Positions 7,913 through 16,530 of a stretch of 58,963 nt of DNA are shown one piece after another. The position numbers were made by a program, and so were the translations under genes. Origin of the DNA: Acidobacteriota bacterium. Lineage in GTDB: Bacteria; Acidobacteriota; Blastocatellia; UBA7656. The stretch is taken from the NCBI GenBank assembly GCA_016201275.1, contig JACQDB010000002.1, positions 1 to 58,963 of the forward strand, written 5' to 3'. Below the pieces are notes generated by a model. That model had not been told where the DNA came from and did not search any database. It saw only the letters and a program-made list of their open reading frames with translations. Positions within the stretch are counted from its first letter, which is position 1, and the number at the start of each line of letters is the position of its first letter.

Positions 7913-9298
7913 ATGAAAACCTTAATCAAAAATGGCAACGTCGTAACCGCAACCGATAATTATTTTGCTGATGTGTTCATCGAAGACGACAAGGTTTCCG
8001 TCATCGGCGCGAGGCTCGACATCGAAGCCGATAAAGTTATAGACGCAGCAGGCAAGCTGGTCATCCCCGGCGGCATAGACCCGCACACGCACATGGAGTT
8101 GCCGTTTGGCGGCACCTCTTCATCCGACGATTTTCGCACCGGCACGATTGCCGCAGCGCACGGCGGCACTACCACGATTATTGATTTCGCGGTGCAAGCG
8201 CACGGCGAATCGTTGAAGCAAGCGGTTGATAATTGGCACGCGAAAGCCGAAGGCAAAACCGCTATAGATTATGGCTTTCATCTCATCACCACGGATTTGC
8301 CGGACGAGCGCGTGCCGGAGATGAAAGATTTAATCGGCGAAGGCATCAGCAGTTTCAAATTGTTCATGGCTTATCCGGGCGTTTTTCTGTCGGATGACGC
8401 GACCATCTATCGCGCCATGAAAGCGGCAGGCAAAGATGGCGGCTTGATTTGTATGCACGCCGAAAACGGCATCGTCATCAACGAGATCATCAAAAACGCA
8501 CTCGCTGAAGGCAAGACCGCGCCGAAATTTCACGCTCTGACGCGCCCGACGAAAGCCGAAGCTGAAGGCGTGCATCGCGCCATTGCGATTGCCGAAATGG
8601 CCGAAGCGCCCGTCTATATTGTTCATTTGAGTTGTTCCGATGCGCTTGACGAAGTGCGTGAAGCTCGCGATCTGGGCTTGCCTGCGTATGCCGAAACCTG
8701 CCCGCAGTATCTGTTTTTGGACTACACGCATTATGAGCAGGAAGGTTTCGAGGGCGCAAAGTTTGTGATGACGCCGCCGCTTAGAGAGAAGTGGAATCAG
8801 GAGAAGTTGTGGGCCGGACTTCGCACCGATGATTTGCAAGTCGTCTCGACCGACCATTGCCCTTTCTGTTTCAAAGAGCAGAAAGAATTAGGCTTGAATG
8901 ATTTCACCAAGATTCCCAACGGCGGCCCCGGCGTCGAACATCGCATGAGCTTGATTTATAACGGCGGCGTCGCTCAAGGTCGCATCAGCGTGAATCGTTT
9001 CGTCGAATTGACTTCGACAGCAGCGGCAAAAATCTTCGGCCTGTTCCCGCGCAAAGGCACGATAGCCGTAGGCTCTGATGCCGACATCGTTATCTTTGAC
9101 GCCAACGCAACGCAGACGCTTTCGGCTTCAACCCATCACATGAACGTGGACTATAGCTGTTATGAAGGCATGACCGTGCAGGGCGCGACGAAGACCGTTT
9201 TATCACGCGGTCGCGTGGTCATAGAAGAGGGCAAGTTTACCGGCAAAGCCGGAGACGGACAATTCTTAAAGCGCGGTACTTTCGGCGGCTGGTATTGA
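7913..9298 (+). CDS. hydA: Dihydropyrimidinase (D-hydantoinase)
   Basis: 461 residues, standard length. It opens the ring of dihydrouracil or dihydrothymine to the N-carbamoyl beta-amino acid in reductive pyrimidine breakdown. The metal-binding HTH (DPHTHMELPFGG, about residue 58), the carboxylated-lysine segment (SSFKLFMAYPG), later histidines (CMHAEN, YIVHLSC) and the aspartate of VSTDHCPF are all present, as expected for a binuclear zinc amidohydrolase. GAGAGGG precedes the ATG. No dihydropyrimidine dehydrogenase or beta-ureidopropionase is in the window. Hydantoinase or phenylhydantoinase activity is the main alternative. Confidence 0.9.
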   Translation: MKTLIKNGNVVTATDNYFADVFIEDDKVSVIGARLDIEADKVIDAAGKLVIPGGIDPHTHMELPFGGTSSSDDFRTGTIAAAHGGTTTIIDFAVQAHGESLKQAVDNWHAKAEGKTAIDYGFHLITTDLPDERVPEMKDLIGEGISSFKLFMAYPGVFLSDDATIYRAMKAAGKDGGLICMHAENGIVINEIIKNALAEGKTAPKFHALTRPTKAEAEGVHRAIAIAEMAEAPVYIVHLSCSDALDEVREARDLGLPAYAETCPQYLFLDYTHYEQEGFEGAKFVMTPPLREKWNQEKLWAGLRTDDLQVVSTDHCPFCFKEQKELGLNDFTKIPNGGPGVEHRMSLIYNGGVAQGRISVNRFVELTSTAAAKIFGLFPRKGTIAVGSDADIVIFDANATQTLSASTHHMNVDYSCYEGMTVQGATKTVLSRGRVVIEEGKFTGKAGDGQFLKRGTFGGWY

Positions 9299-9444
9299 GC
9301 AAGCCTATAACGGTGGCGTAGTCATACCGTCATGGTCTGTGGCTTGTCGCCCGATGATCGCCGCCATCAATTTGCCAAGACGGTGGTGCCGCAGCGGGCA
9401 GCCATTTGACTTGGCTACTCTACGGCAGAAATGAAAATGTGACT

Positions 9445-10443
9445 ATGGCCTTACAAGACTTTTCCCAACCCGCCGCCGAGTTGTCTTCAGCATCTGAAAA
9501 TCCCCTCGCCCGCTTCGTTGAGCGCCAGGGGGTACTGGTGCTTGATGGGGGGTTGGCTACGACTCTGGAAGCGCGCGGCTACGATTTGCGCGACGACCTG
9601 TGGTCAGCCAAGATACTGCTCGAAGCGCCGGAGGCCATCCGACAAGTGCATCTGGATTTTCTCGCTGCCGGGGCCGATTGCCTGATTACCTCGACTTATC
9701 AGGCCAGCCTTCCGGGGTTTCGCAAGCGCGGTTTGAGCGACCGCGAAGGCGTCGAATTGTTGCGCCTCTCGGTGCGCTTGGCGGTTGAAGCGCGCGATGC
9801 TTTTTGGCGCGACGCCGACAACCACAGTGGTCGTTTGCGACCCATCGTTGCCGCCAGCGTCGGCCCTTACGGCGCATTCTTGTCCGATGGCTCGGAGTAC
9901 ACTGGGCGCTACGATATTGATGATGAGGCGCTCTACGCCTTTCATAAAGAGCGTTGGGACATTCTCTGTGACAGCCCTGCGGAGTTGCTGGCTTGCGAGA
10001 CCATCCCTTGCCGACGCGAAGCCGGAGTGCTGATGCGCCTCTTGCAGGAAACGCCTGACCGTTGGGCTTGGATGAGTTTTAGTTGTCGTAACGACGTTGA
10101 AATCAGTGACGGAACCAAGCTGATTGAGGTGGCGCGGGACTGCGACACGCAGCCGCGAGTAGCGGCGGTGGGAATCAACTGCACGCCGCCGCAGTACATC
10201 GCGGCGTTGGTGCGGACGGCACACGCGGGAACTCAAAAGCCGATCATGGTTTATCCGAATGCCGGAGAGACCTACGACGCCGAGCGCATGACTTGGGAAG
10301 CCGCACCGCTGTCAACCGATTGGCGAACGCTGTCGAGTCAATGGGCTAAACTGGGCGCTGTGGCCATAGGAGGTTGTTGTCGGGTGAATCCCCAAGAAAT
10401 CGCCGCGATTCGTCAGCAGACCGTCAACCCGGCGCGACTTTAA
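9445..10443 (+). CDS. mmuM: Homocysteine S-methyltransferase
   Basis: 332 residues from the ATG at 9445; an upstream TTG at 9406 in the same frame is less likely because the family starts shortly before the VLDGGLATTLEARGYDL motif. It transfers a methyl group from S-methylmethionine (or SAM) to homocysteine to make methionine. The zinc-binding cysteines are visible as GINCTPP and the C-terminal GGCCRVNP. It stands alone, with no mmuP permease nearby. Confidence 0.88.
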   Translation: MALQDFSQPAAELSSASENPLARFVERQGVLVLDGGLATTLEARGYDLRDDLWSAKILLEAPEAIRQVHLDFLAAGADCLITSTYQASLPGFRKRGLSDREGVELLRLSVRLAVEARDAFWRDADNHSGRLRPIVAASVGPYGAFLSDGSEYTGRYDIDDEALYAFHKERWDILCDSPAELLACETIPCRREAGVLMRLLQETPDRWAWMSFSCRNDVEISDGTKLIEVARDCDTQPRVAAVGINCTPPQYIAALVRTAHAGTQKPIMVYPNAGETYDAERMTWEAAPLSTDWRTLSSQWAKLGAVAIGGCCRVNPQEIAAIRQQTVNPARL

Positions 10444-10639
10444 GAATGGTGAATGAAATAACCCGCAAGACTTGAGCGCTTTTCCCAGGCTTGGTGTGGG
10501 CGATCACCATAGGGTCATCCGCACCAGATTGCACTTTATTTCATCCACCTTCCTAACTCCCCTACGCTGTCGGCTAAGGCGACAGTCATTTCTTCGCGTT
10601 GACCCGTTACTCAAAAAGGCTCAAGCCGAAATCGTGTGC

Positions 10640-10678
10640 GGTATAAAAAACAAAAGGGGCGAAACCAGGTTCCGCCCC
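10640..10678 (-). terminator. Rho-independent terminator of the metzincin-like gene
   Basis: Read on the minus strand, a GGGGCGGAACC / GGTTTCGCCCC stem (11 bp, one mismatch, 1-nt spacer) at 10656-10678 is followed by TTTTGTTTTTTAT. This is a classic intrinsic terminator about 45 nt after the stop codon of the gene at 10723-11571. The rest of 10,444-10,722 shows nothing else. Confidence 0.8.
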
Positions 10679-10722
10679 ACAATCTGCTTCTTCCAGACTC
10701 GACAAACTTTTTTGCGCCCGCG

Positions 10723-11571
10723 TTAATTTTGTCGTTGTCGTCCGTTCTCGCCTTTGGGTTTTACGTCTTCCGGGTCCGCCCAGGTGACAAAGGTGAACAC
10801 CTTAAAGCCATTGCCGAAATCCAGTTCGTAAAGCATATTCCGACCATCAGGGGACTGATCAATTATTTTGCCCCACTGTCCGGGGCCTTTGAAATCTATG
10901 TCATTCATGGCCGGTGGTGCTTCGCCTTCGACGGTCAAATGCTCTTGCGTCAAACCAACCGTGGTGCTGCTGTCTAGATGCGAATAGATGGTCACCAGTT
11001 CATCGTAGTCGTGTTGATTGGGATGTTGGTTGGTGCTGGGATCATTCGTATAATCCATGCAGGTTCCAAGGTTGGGATTGGTGAAATTCACATCCTGATG
11101 ATCGAGGCCAAGCGTGTGGCCGACTTCCTGACAGGTCACCAAATTTCTCCAGGCCGGAGTGTTGTACTTCGCCTGGTCAAAATAGTAATCATTCAACTTC
11201 ACTGTGCCTTGCGTAATGTGGCTGCCGCTTACCCATACCTGAGCTACGCCCAGCCAACCGGTATTGCCATAGCGCGAGTTGCAGACTTCGACTCTGCCAT
11301 TTGTCGGGCGGCAATTTTTCGGCGTGGTGCCGCCGGCGACGATAGTCGTGTTCAAAACCGTTGACACCGTCCAATCCGATGAAGTGGTCGCCAGATAAGG
11401 GTCCCAAGTCGAGTTCACATTATCGCCCAGTTTCAAGTTGAAAGGGTTGCTCTGGCGCGCCCAGTGGTAGCCATTCCACGAGTGATTAGCAGACGTAATC
11501 AACGTAAAAGCGCTGAAGGTGAGCAAGATGAGTATCACAGCAAATGATGATCGGCGAAAAATTTTCGGCAT
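10723..11571 (-). CDS. Secreted metzincin-like protein with altered zinc motif
   Basis: 282 residues, with a signal peptide (MPKIFRRSSFAVILILLTFS...) and a good AAAGGAGA ribosome binding site. The middle contains CQEVGHTLGLDHQD (residues 147-160) followed by a Met-turn candidate TCMDY (Met172), the layout of matrixin-type metzincins (HExxHxxGxxH ... M). The first histidine of the motif is glutamine (Gln148), confirmed from the DNA codon CAG, while Glu149, His152 and His158 are kept. It may be a distinct sub-family with a modified zinc site, or inactive. Located at the cell exterior by its signal peptide. A terminator follows. Confidence 0.7.
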   Translation of the reverse strand: MPKIFRRSSFAVILILLTFSAFTLITSANHSWNGYHWARQSNPFNLKLGDNVNSTWDPYLATTSSDWTVSTVLNTTIVAGGTTPKNCRPTNGRVEVCNSRYGNTGWLGVAQVWVSGSHITQGTVKLNDYYFDQAKYNTPAWRNLVTCQEVGHTLGLDHQDVNFTNPNLGTCMDYTNDPSTNQHPNQHDYDELVTIYSHLDSSTTVGLTQEHLTVEGEAPPAMNDIDFKGPGQWGKIIDQSPDGRNMLYELDFGNGFKVFTFVTWADPEDVKPKGENGRQRQN

Positions 11572-11985
11572 AAAAATCTCCTTTCCAAATAACCAGCGTT
11601 GTCAAAAAATCCATCCGCGCATACGGACGGGTGACGTTCATTTCCTTGCTTCAGTTTCCTCCACCAGCCAACTGACCACTCACAAATAAGCAACCGGGAT
11701 GTTTTGAAATCGTCCCTTTGGTCGCCTACAAATATTCGGAGAAGTATTGCGAGGAAATGAATTTGGTGAAACCTCCGCCATACTATGCAAGGGGTGAGAA
11801 AATGTCAATGCGACGCCGTTGGCTCGACCGGTTCGCCTTCATCTGTCAGCCACAAGTGCAGGACGTTGCCCCCGGCATTGGCGGAGTTGATTCCGATGAA
11901 TTCGTCTGCAGGCTTGTGGTTCCTGTTGGCATTGCTGATAATGTGTGACCGTGAAAAGTGCTATGGAAGGCGACACCACAAGCTC
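11572..11985. other. Divergent intergenic region
   Basis: It separates two divergently transcribed genes (metzincin-like on minus, orphan envelope protein on plus). No RNA gene, repeat or confident promoter was recognised. Short open frames across it have no supporting features. Confidence 0.4.
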
Positions 11986-12744
11986 ATGAAAATCAAGCAA
12001 ACCTATGTGAAAAAATTTTTGCTCCTGCTGTTGTTGGCGTTTTGCAGTCTGGCGCTGCGCTGCGCCTCTAGCAACAAACTCGAATCCGGCGATGTCAATC
12101 AGGAAGACATCTATCAAGCGTACTTTGTCAGACGGGCGCAGGAGGCTGTAGAAATCAGAGCGACGTTTCGCTTGAAAGATAAATTCGGCGACACGCTGGC
12201 GCTCACCCATCCGAGTCACGTCACCGGCAATGATAAAGAGATGGTGCGCCGCGACGGGTTTATGAGCGGTGCCAATTACGTCGCGGACGCCAAAGCGTAT
12301 CAAGCCGCACATAAATTTGACTTCACCACCACCAAAGGCAAAACCTACACCAATGCCATCAACTTGGAGTCTATAGACTTCAGTGGCAATGCCGCGACCA
12401 CGCTCAGTAAAACCGCGCCATCGGTTTTATCGGTGACCCGCATCGTCAAAGAAGAGGGCGTCAAGGTGACGCTTTCGATCAAAGACGGCAAAGACCAGCA
12501 AGCTTATGCCGAGGTACATGGCAGCAGAGGCGTGGTCGGCTTTCGCAATTCCGTTTATTTCGATGACGCCAGGAAAGCCATCATCATCGAGCCGGATTTC
12601 CTCAAAGACTTTGCCGCCGGTGCGGTGACAATCACGTTGACAGCGCGCAAAGAAAAAACCGCCGAGCAGGCGACCGCTCGCGGCGGTGAACTGGTCATCG
12701 AATACGAGGCCAATCCGCTCACCGCAAACGTGAGCGGCAAGTAA
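11986..12744 (+). CDS. Putative membrane-anchored or secreted protein, unknown family
   Basis: 252 residues from the ATG at 11986, chosen because a signal sequence (KKFLLLLLLAFCSLAL) follows. A cysteine right after (LALRCASSN) could be a lipid-attachment site, although arginine at -1 is atypical. The mature part is soluble, alternating beta-rich and charged, and ends with a segment that reads like an Ig-like or beta-sandwich fold (VLSVTRIVKEEGVKVTLS...). No family recognised. Upstream reading to 11785 is not supported. Confidence 0.65.
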   Translation: MKIKQTYVKKFLLLLLLAFCSLALRCASSNKLESGDVNQEDIYQAYFVRRAQEAVEIRATFRLKDKFGDTLALTHPSHVTGNDKEMVRRDGFMSGANYVADAKAYQAAHKFDFTTTKGKTYTNAINLESIDFSGNAATTLSKTAPSVLSVTRIVKEEGVKVTLSIKDGKDQQAYAEVHGSRGVVGFRNSVYFDDARKAIIIEPDFLKDFAAGAVTITLTARKEKTAEQATARGGELVIEYEANPLTANVSGK

Positions 12745-12872
12745 GACCGCATTGCAAAACTGTAAAAGTAAGCACTACTTGAGAGGCGAGTTTTCGGCTA
12801 TATGCTTTAGCCGACCGCGATAATCGTATGACCAAACGTCACGGCCCAGTCATATTTGCCTCGCAGGGGTGT

Positions 12873-12955
12873 AGGAAATTAGCCAGTGCTACAGGCACTG
12901 GCATCAAGTTGGGCAAACGCTGCGCGCCTTGAAAGGGTGCAGGAGATAGATTGCC
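12873..12955. repeat. Interspersed repeat, copy 1 (AGGAAATT...CAGTGCTACAGGCACTGG)
   Basis: About 80 bp are alignable with the copy at 40,538: AGGAAATT, GTGCTACAGGCACTGG, ATCAA, GGCAAA, then GGGTGCAGGAGAT / GGGCGCAGGAGAT. The repeat contains its own short palindrome (AGTGCTACAGGCACT). It is non-coding. Together with the MITE that follows it fills most of 12,745-13,168. Confidence 0.6.
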
Positions 12956-13013
12956 GCCAGCCTACGGCGCGAAAATCCATAGACCGACAATTTTCCACCA
13001 AGCTGAGTAGTTG

Positions 13014-13112
13014 AAGGGTGTTGCATAAATGAATTGTTTTGTCCAGATATTGTGTGCGACTGTCTAACCTTCCACAACATATGGGCTGCTTCTGGAATTC
13101 TGCGACACGCTC
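13014..13112. mobile_element. 98-bp MITE, copy 2
   Basis: Same family as the copies at 3,544 and 14,346, with the interior TGTCCAGATATTG and CCACAACATATGGGCTGC. Flanks are TAGTTG (13008-13013) and TAGTTA (13113-13118), a 6-bp target duplication with one change. One terminal base is altered (A for G at the left end) and it is 1 bp longer, so this copy is slightly decayed. Confidence 0.78.
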
Positions 13113-13168
13113 TAGTTACGACCAAATTCTTTTTCCTAATCGTTCAGCAATAGCCGCACGCGCCTTTA

Positions 13169-14308
13169 TCAGCGGCGGCTTTTCTGCACCGCGACCTCCA
13201 GCAGTTCGCCTTTGGTCGAAAAAGAAAAGCGAATATTCAAATCCACGACTCTCCGTAGCTGACGTTCGATCTCTGGTATGGTCGCATAAATCATGCCGAC
13301 GGTTCCCGCTGGCACTTCATCGGTGGCAGAAGGTTCTACATAGTCTGTGTGTTCGATGCGTTGGGCCTCAAGAAGTTCTCGCACCCTTGGCAAACTGAGG
13401 CCGTGAACCATCTCACGATCCAGCCATTGTTTTATCTCCGTGAAGGTTGAACTGGAAGCATTTCTTTTTAACTTCAAGGCGGCAAATTTCTGTAAGCGTT
13501 TCCAGAGAATCGTCACGCTGCCATCTTCGTGGCGGCGCAGCACGCGAAACGCGACCACGGTGTTCGCGCCATCATAGCCCAAGCTGGCGAACCGCAGGCG
13601 ATAATACGGTTCATGCGGATGCACCACGAAGCCATCCTTCTGATAGATAATCGAGCGCAGCACATAAGTGGTATTGAGCTTGACGCTGACCACTGAACGA
13701 TAGACGAAACCATCAGCCTCAAGGCCGTGAGAACTCTTCTCCGCTAACTCGACCATCTCTGCATAGCGTTTGGGCGGCGCAAGGCGAAGCAAAAAATTGA
13801 CTCCGGCGGTGGTCTGGGTTAGCGCTTCAAGCGCTACATCGCCAAGGTCCAAGAAGAGGCCAAGAGCGTTGTTGGCGACTCCGGCAAGCAGGCGATTTTC
13901 TTCCAGACAGATTTCCGACCACGGCCCCAGCTTGTTGGTTTTCTCTGTGAACGAGTAATAGGCTCCGCCACCCAGTAGGGGCAAAATCATGTCGGTCGCT
14001 GCCTGTTCGACGGAGACCGTGCGCCCGGGTTCGTACTTGCCTTTCGGATGTAGACGAACAAGGCCGGTATTCTTCTGCTTCAGGAAGGCAGCAAACCGTT
14101 CCTGATCCTGCGGCAAAGGCGCGAGCAGGACTTTTTGCTCGTCGGTCAATTTGGTGTCGTAAAAATTTGGTCGCGTTCCGATCCAGTTCACTTCTCCACG
14201 CGGTTGTGGCGTGGGCATTCCCCAGGAACTCTGCCCATAAGCCAGCACGGAAAGAAGAACTATGGAAACGATTGCGCGCCAGGAATTGCATAGCCAAGGA
14301 CACAACAT
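13169..14308 (-). CDS. Secreted protein of unknown family
   Basis: 379 residues from an ATG at 14308; a TTG at 14314 has the better-spaced GAGG and is an alternative start. A hydrophobic stretch near the N-terminus (AIVSIVLLSVLAYGQ) acts as signal peptide. The mature protein has no motif I can name; it begins with a DEQK-rich segment and ends with ELLEAQRIEHTDYVE and a final beta-rich part. It is flanked on both sides by copies of the same MITE (13,014 and 14,346), so the gene sits between two repeats that could support recombination or deletion. Confidence 0.65.
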   Translation of the reverse strand: MLCPWLCNSWRAIVSIVLLSVLAYGQSSWGMPTPQPRGEVNWIGTRPNFYDTKLTDEQKVLLAPLPQDQERFAAFLKQKNTGLVRLHPKGKYEPGRTVSVEQAATDMILPLLGGGAYYSFTEKTNKLGPWSEICLEENRLLAGVANNALGLFLDLGDVALEALTQTTAGVNFLLRLAPPKRYAEMVELAEKSSHGLEADGFVYRSVVSVKLNTTYVLRSIIYQKDGFVVHPHEPYYRLRFASLGYDGANTVVAFRVLRRHEDGSVTILWKRLQKFAALKLKRNASSSTFTEIKQWLDREMVHGLSLPRVRELLEAQRIEHTDYVEPSATDEVPAGTVGMIYATIPEIERQLRRVVDLNIRFSFSTKGELLEVAVQKSRR

Positions 14309-14345
14309 TTTCAATGAAGCCTCACAGAAAAATAGAGTATAGATA

Positions 14346-14443
14346 GAGGGTGTCGCATAAATGAATGTTTTGTCCAGATATTGCGTGCGACTGTCTAACC
14401 TTCCACAACATATGGGCTGCTTCTGGAATTCTGCGACACACTC
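14346..14443. mobile_element. 98-bp MITE, copy 3
   Basis: Ends GAGGGTGTCGCA ... TGCGACACACTC. TAGATA lies directly outside both ends (14340-14345 and 14444-14449), a perfect 6-bp target duplication. The interior is almost identical to copy 2. It lies upstream of the secreted-protein gene that ends at 13,169. Confidence 0.82.
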
Positions 14444-14456
14444 TAGATAGAGACCT

Positions 14457-14487
14457 AGCAGGGAAAAGCACCCCTCTTTTCCCTGCT
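14457..14487 (-). terminator. Hairpin after the M20 amidohydrolase gene
   Basis: Perfect 12-bp arms (AGCAGGGAAAAG and complement, 14457-14468 and 14476-14487) around a 7-nt loop, located about 45 nt after the amidohydrolase stop codon in its direction of transcription. There is no long U-tract, so termination efficiency is uncertain. Confidence 0.5.
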
Positions 14488-14531
14488 GGTTTACGATAAA
14501 CCTTTTTCCCTTGCCTTCACCGCCTTGGCGT

Positions 14532-15836
14532 TCACTTCGCGTGGCGGTCTAAATAATCCAGCAGGACATTCGACATCAACTTCACGCCGATGACCAGCGC
14601 CTCTTCGTCGGCGTCGAATTCCGGGGTGTGAATCATCGCCGTAATGCCTCTGGCCTGATTGCCGACGCCCAGAAAGTAAAAGAAACCGGGAATAATTTTT
14701 TGATACTTGGAAAAATCTTCCGCGCCCATCTGCGGTTTCGGTGTGGTGATATTTTTGTCGCCCAGCAAACGCTTCATCGTCGGCAAGGTCTCTTCGACCA
14801 GTTTCGGGTCGTTGTAAGTCACCGGGTTTGGTTGCGCGAATTCCAGTTCCGCCGTCGCCCCGTATGCCGAGGTGATGCCGTCCAAAGTTTTCTTCATCAT
14901 GTCGTGAGCTTTGCTTCGCACCGCTTCGCTCAAAGTTCGCATTGTCCCTTCCATCACCACTTCATCGGCGATGATGTTGAAACGATTGCCGCCGTGTATG
15001 CTGCCAATGGTGATAACCAGAGGTTCTTGCGTATCTATGCGGCGGCTGCGAATGGTTTGCAAAGCCGAGACGCATTCGGCGGCGACCACTACGGCGTCTA
15101 TGCCGTCGTGCGGGTACGCGCCATGAACTTTTTTGCCATGCACTTTGATGTTGAACTTTTCCGATGAGGCCATTGCCGCGCCGGAATTGATGCCGATCTG
15201 TCCGACTTCAATGTTCGGCATGACGTGCAAACCGTAGATCGCCTGCGGTCGCGGATTTTCCAGACAACCTTCTTTTATCATTAAGCCCGCGCCGCCTTCT
15301 TCGCCTGCGGGTGCGCCTTCTTCGGCAGGTTGAAAGATAAATTTGATCGTGCCGCTGATTTGGTCGCGCCTCTTCGACAGGACTTCGGCCACGCCCAGTT
15401 CAATTGTCATATGCAGGTCGTGACCGCAGGCGTGTTTGACGCCTGGGTTCTGCGATTTATACGGCACATCTATATTTTCTTGAATCGGCAGCGCGTCCAT
15501 ATCAGCGCGCACGGCGACCACGGGGCCGGGCTTTGCACCTTTCAATAAAGCGACCACGCCATATTTGCCGATGTTGGTTTTGACTTCCAGACCGAGGGCG
15601 CGCAATTTTTCCGCGACGACTTTGGCGGTGCGCTCTTCGCGGTTCGACAACTCCGGGTGCATATGAAAATCGCGGCGTTGTTCGATGAGGTTCTGGCGTA
15701 ATGATTCACTCGCCTGAGCAATAGATTGGTCGCGTGATTGTAGAGTTGTGAGCGAATTTCGGGAAGCGGTTTTCTGCCCCGCAAAGGCAACCAGAGAGAA
15801 AGAGAGCAAGAGGACGAAGACCAGCGATTTTTTCAT
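14532..15836 (-). CDS. Secreted M20-family amidohydrolase
   Basis: 434 residues from an ATG at 15836 with CAGGAG upstream and a clear signal peptide (MKKSLVFVLLLSFSLVAFAG). M20D peptidases of this type (hippurate or indole-acetyl-amino-acid hydrolase-like) cut an acyl or aryl group from an amino acid using two metal ions. The metal ligands appear in HACGHDLHMT, in QPAEEGAP, and near the C-terminus in GAEDFS and IHTPEFD. The signal peptide puts it in the periplasm or outside. Substrate cannot be told. Confidence 0.85.
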   Translation of the reverse strand: MKKSLVFVLLLSFSLVAFAGQKTASRNSLTTLQSRDQSIAQASESLRQNLIEQRRDFHMHPELSNREERTAKVVAEKLRALGLEVKTNIGKYGVVALLKGAKPGPVVAVRADMDALPIQENIDVPYKSQNPGVKHACGHDLHMTIELGVAEVLSKRRDQISGTIKFIFQPAEEGAPAGEEGGAGLMIKEGCLENPRPQAIYGLHVMPNIEVGQIGINSGAAMASSEKFNIKVHGKKVHGAYPHDGIDAVVVAAECVSALQTIRSRRIDTQEPLVITIGSIHGGNRFNIIADEVVMEGTMRTLSEAVRSKAHDMMKKTLDGITSAYGATAELEFAQPNPVTYNDPKLVEETLPTMKRLLGDKNITTPKPQMGAEDFSKYQKIIPGFFYFLGVGNQARGITAMIHTPEFDADEEALVIGVKLMSNVLLDYLDRHAK

Positions 15837-15966
15837 GAAGAATCTCCTGAGCGAATAAAATGATGTTGACTGGTAAGCGAGGATATGAGTTTCGCCGTCA
15901 TCGGTCAAGTTCTTCGCTATGGACAAGAGACAAAGGAAGGCTCGGACCGATAGGTTATTGCGCCGA

Positions 15967-16188
15967 TTATCGGCGGCGCGAGAGTTTACCACACGGATAA
16001 ACATCAATAATCTCGTCTTTCATAAAGCGGCCTTTGGATTCCGCCGCCATCAATTCCTTATAGACTTTCGCTGGCACGTCCTCATAGATATAGGTTCCGC
16101 CGCTGTTAAAAACCACTTCCAGCGTGCGGGACTTGGCGTCATAACCAACGGCATGAATCATGCTTGATTCGACAGTTGTTAATTTCAT
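15967..16188 (-). CDS. KTSC domain protein
   Basis: 73 residues from an ATG at 16188. It matches the KTSC domain: an N-terminal beta strand with 'SSMIHAVGYDAKSRTLEV', then FNSGGTYIYEDVP, and a helix ending in AESKGRFM. Members are small proteins found alone or fused to lysyl-tRNA synthetase C-terminal regions; function is unclear. AAGG precedes the start. Confidence 0.8.
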   Translation of the reverse strand: MKLTTVESSMIHAVGYDAKSRTLEVVFNSGGTYIYEDVPAKVYKELMAAESKGRFMKDEIIDVYPCGKLSRRR

Positions 16189-16303
16189 AACCTTGCTCTC
16201 CTTCTGGTCGTTTCGGTGGAACAGCAAGACTACAATTCACGCTTGAGTTTTAGCAAACCAGCAGAGAACATCCACCTACAGGCATTGAGGCGGTAGAACT
16301 CTG

Positions 16304-16522
16304 ATGGCGATTCATAGCCGGAACCAACTGGAAAACACGCAAAAGAAAATCTTTGCTTTAGAACTTGCGCTTGAAGAGATGAAGCAAGAAGAATCACCAA
16401 AGGCTTATGCCGATTTGCCACAAGGCTTCATCGCGCAAATCGAACAGATGCGTAGTGAGATTGACGAGCATCTTGGGATCAAGATTGAACCAACCGAAGA
16501 GTATGAAGTGGTTTTGAAATAA
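16304..16522 (+). CDS. Small coiled-coil protein, unknown
   Basis: 72 residues, mostly helical (NTQKKIFALELALEEMKQEE), acidic C-terminus (EEYEVVLK). No family recognised. It ends 8 bp before the convergent dndE-ATPase gene ends at 16531, with no terminator between them. Small helical, acidic proteins next to defence genes are sometimes antitoxins, but no toxin partner is adjacent on this strand. Confidence 0.55.
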   Translation: MAIHSRNQLENTQKKIFALELALEEMKQEESPKAYADLPQGFIAQIEQMRSEIDEHLGIKIEPTEEYEVVLK

Positions 16523-16530
16523 CTGAAAAA

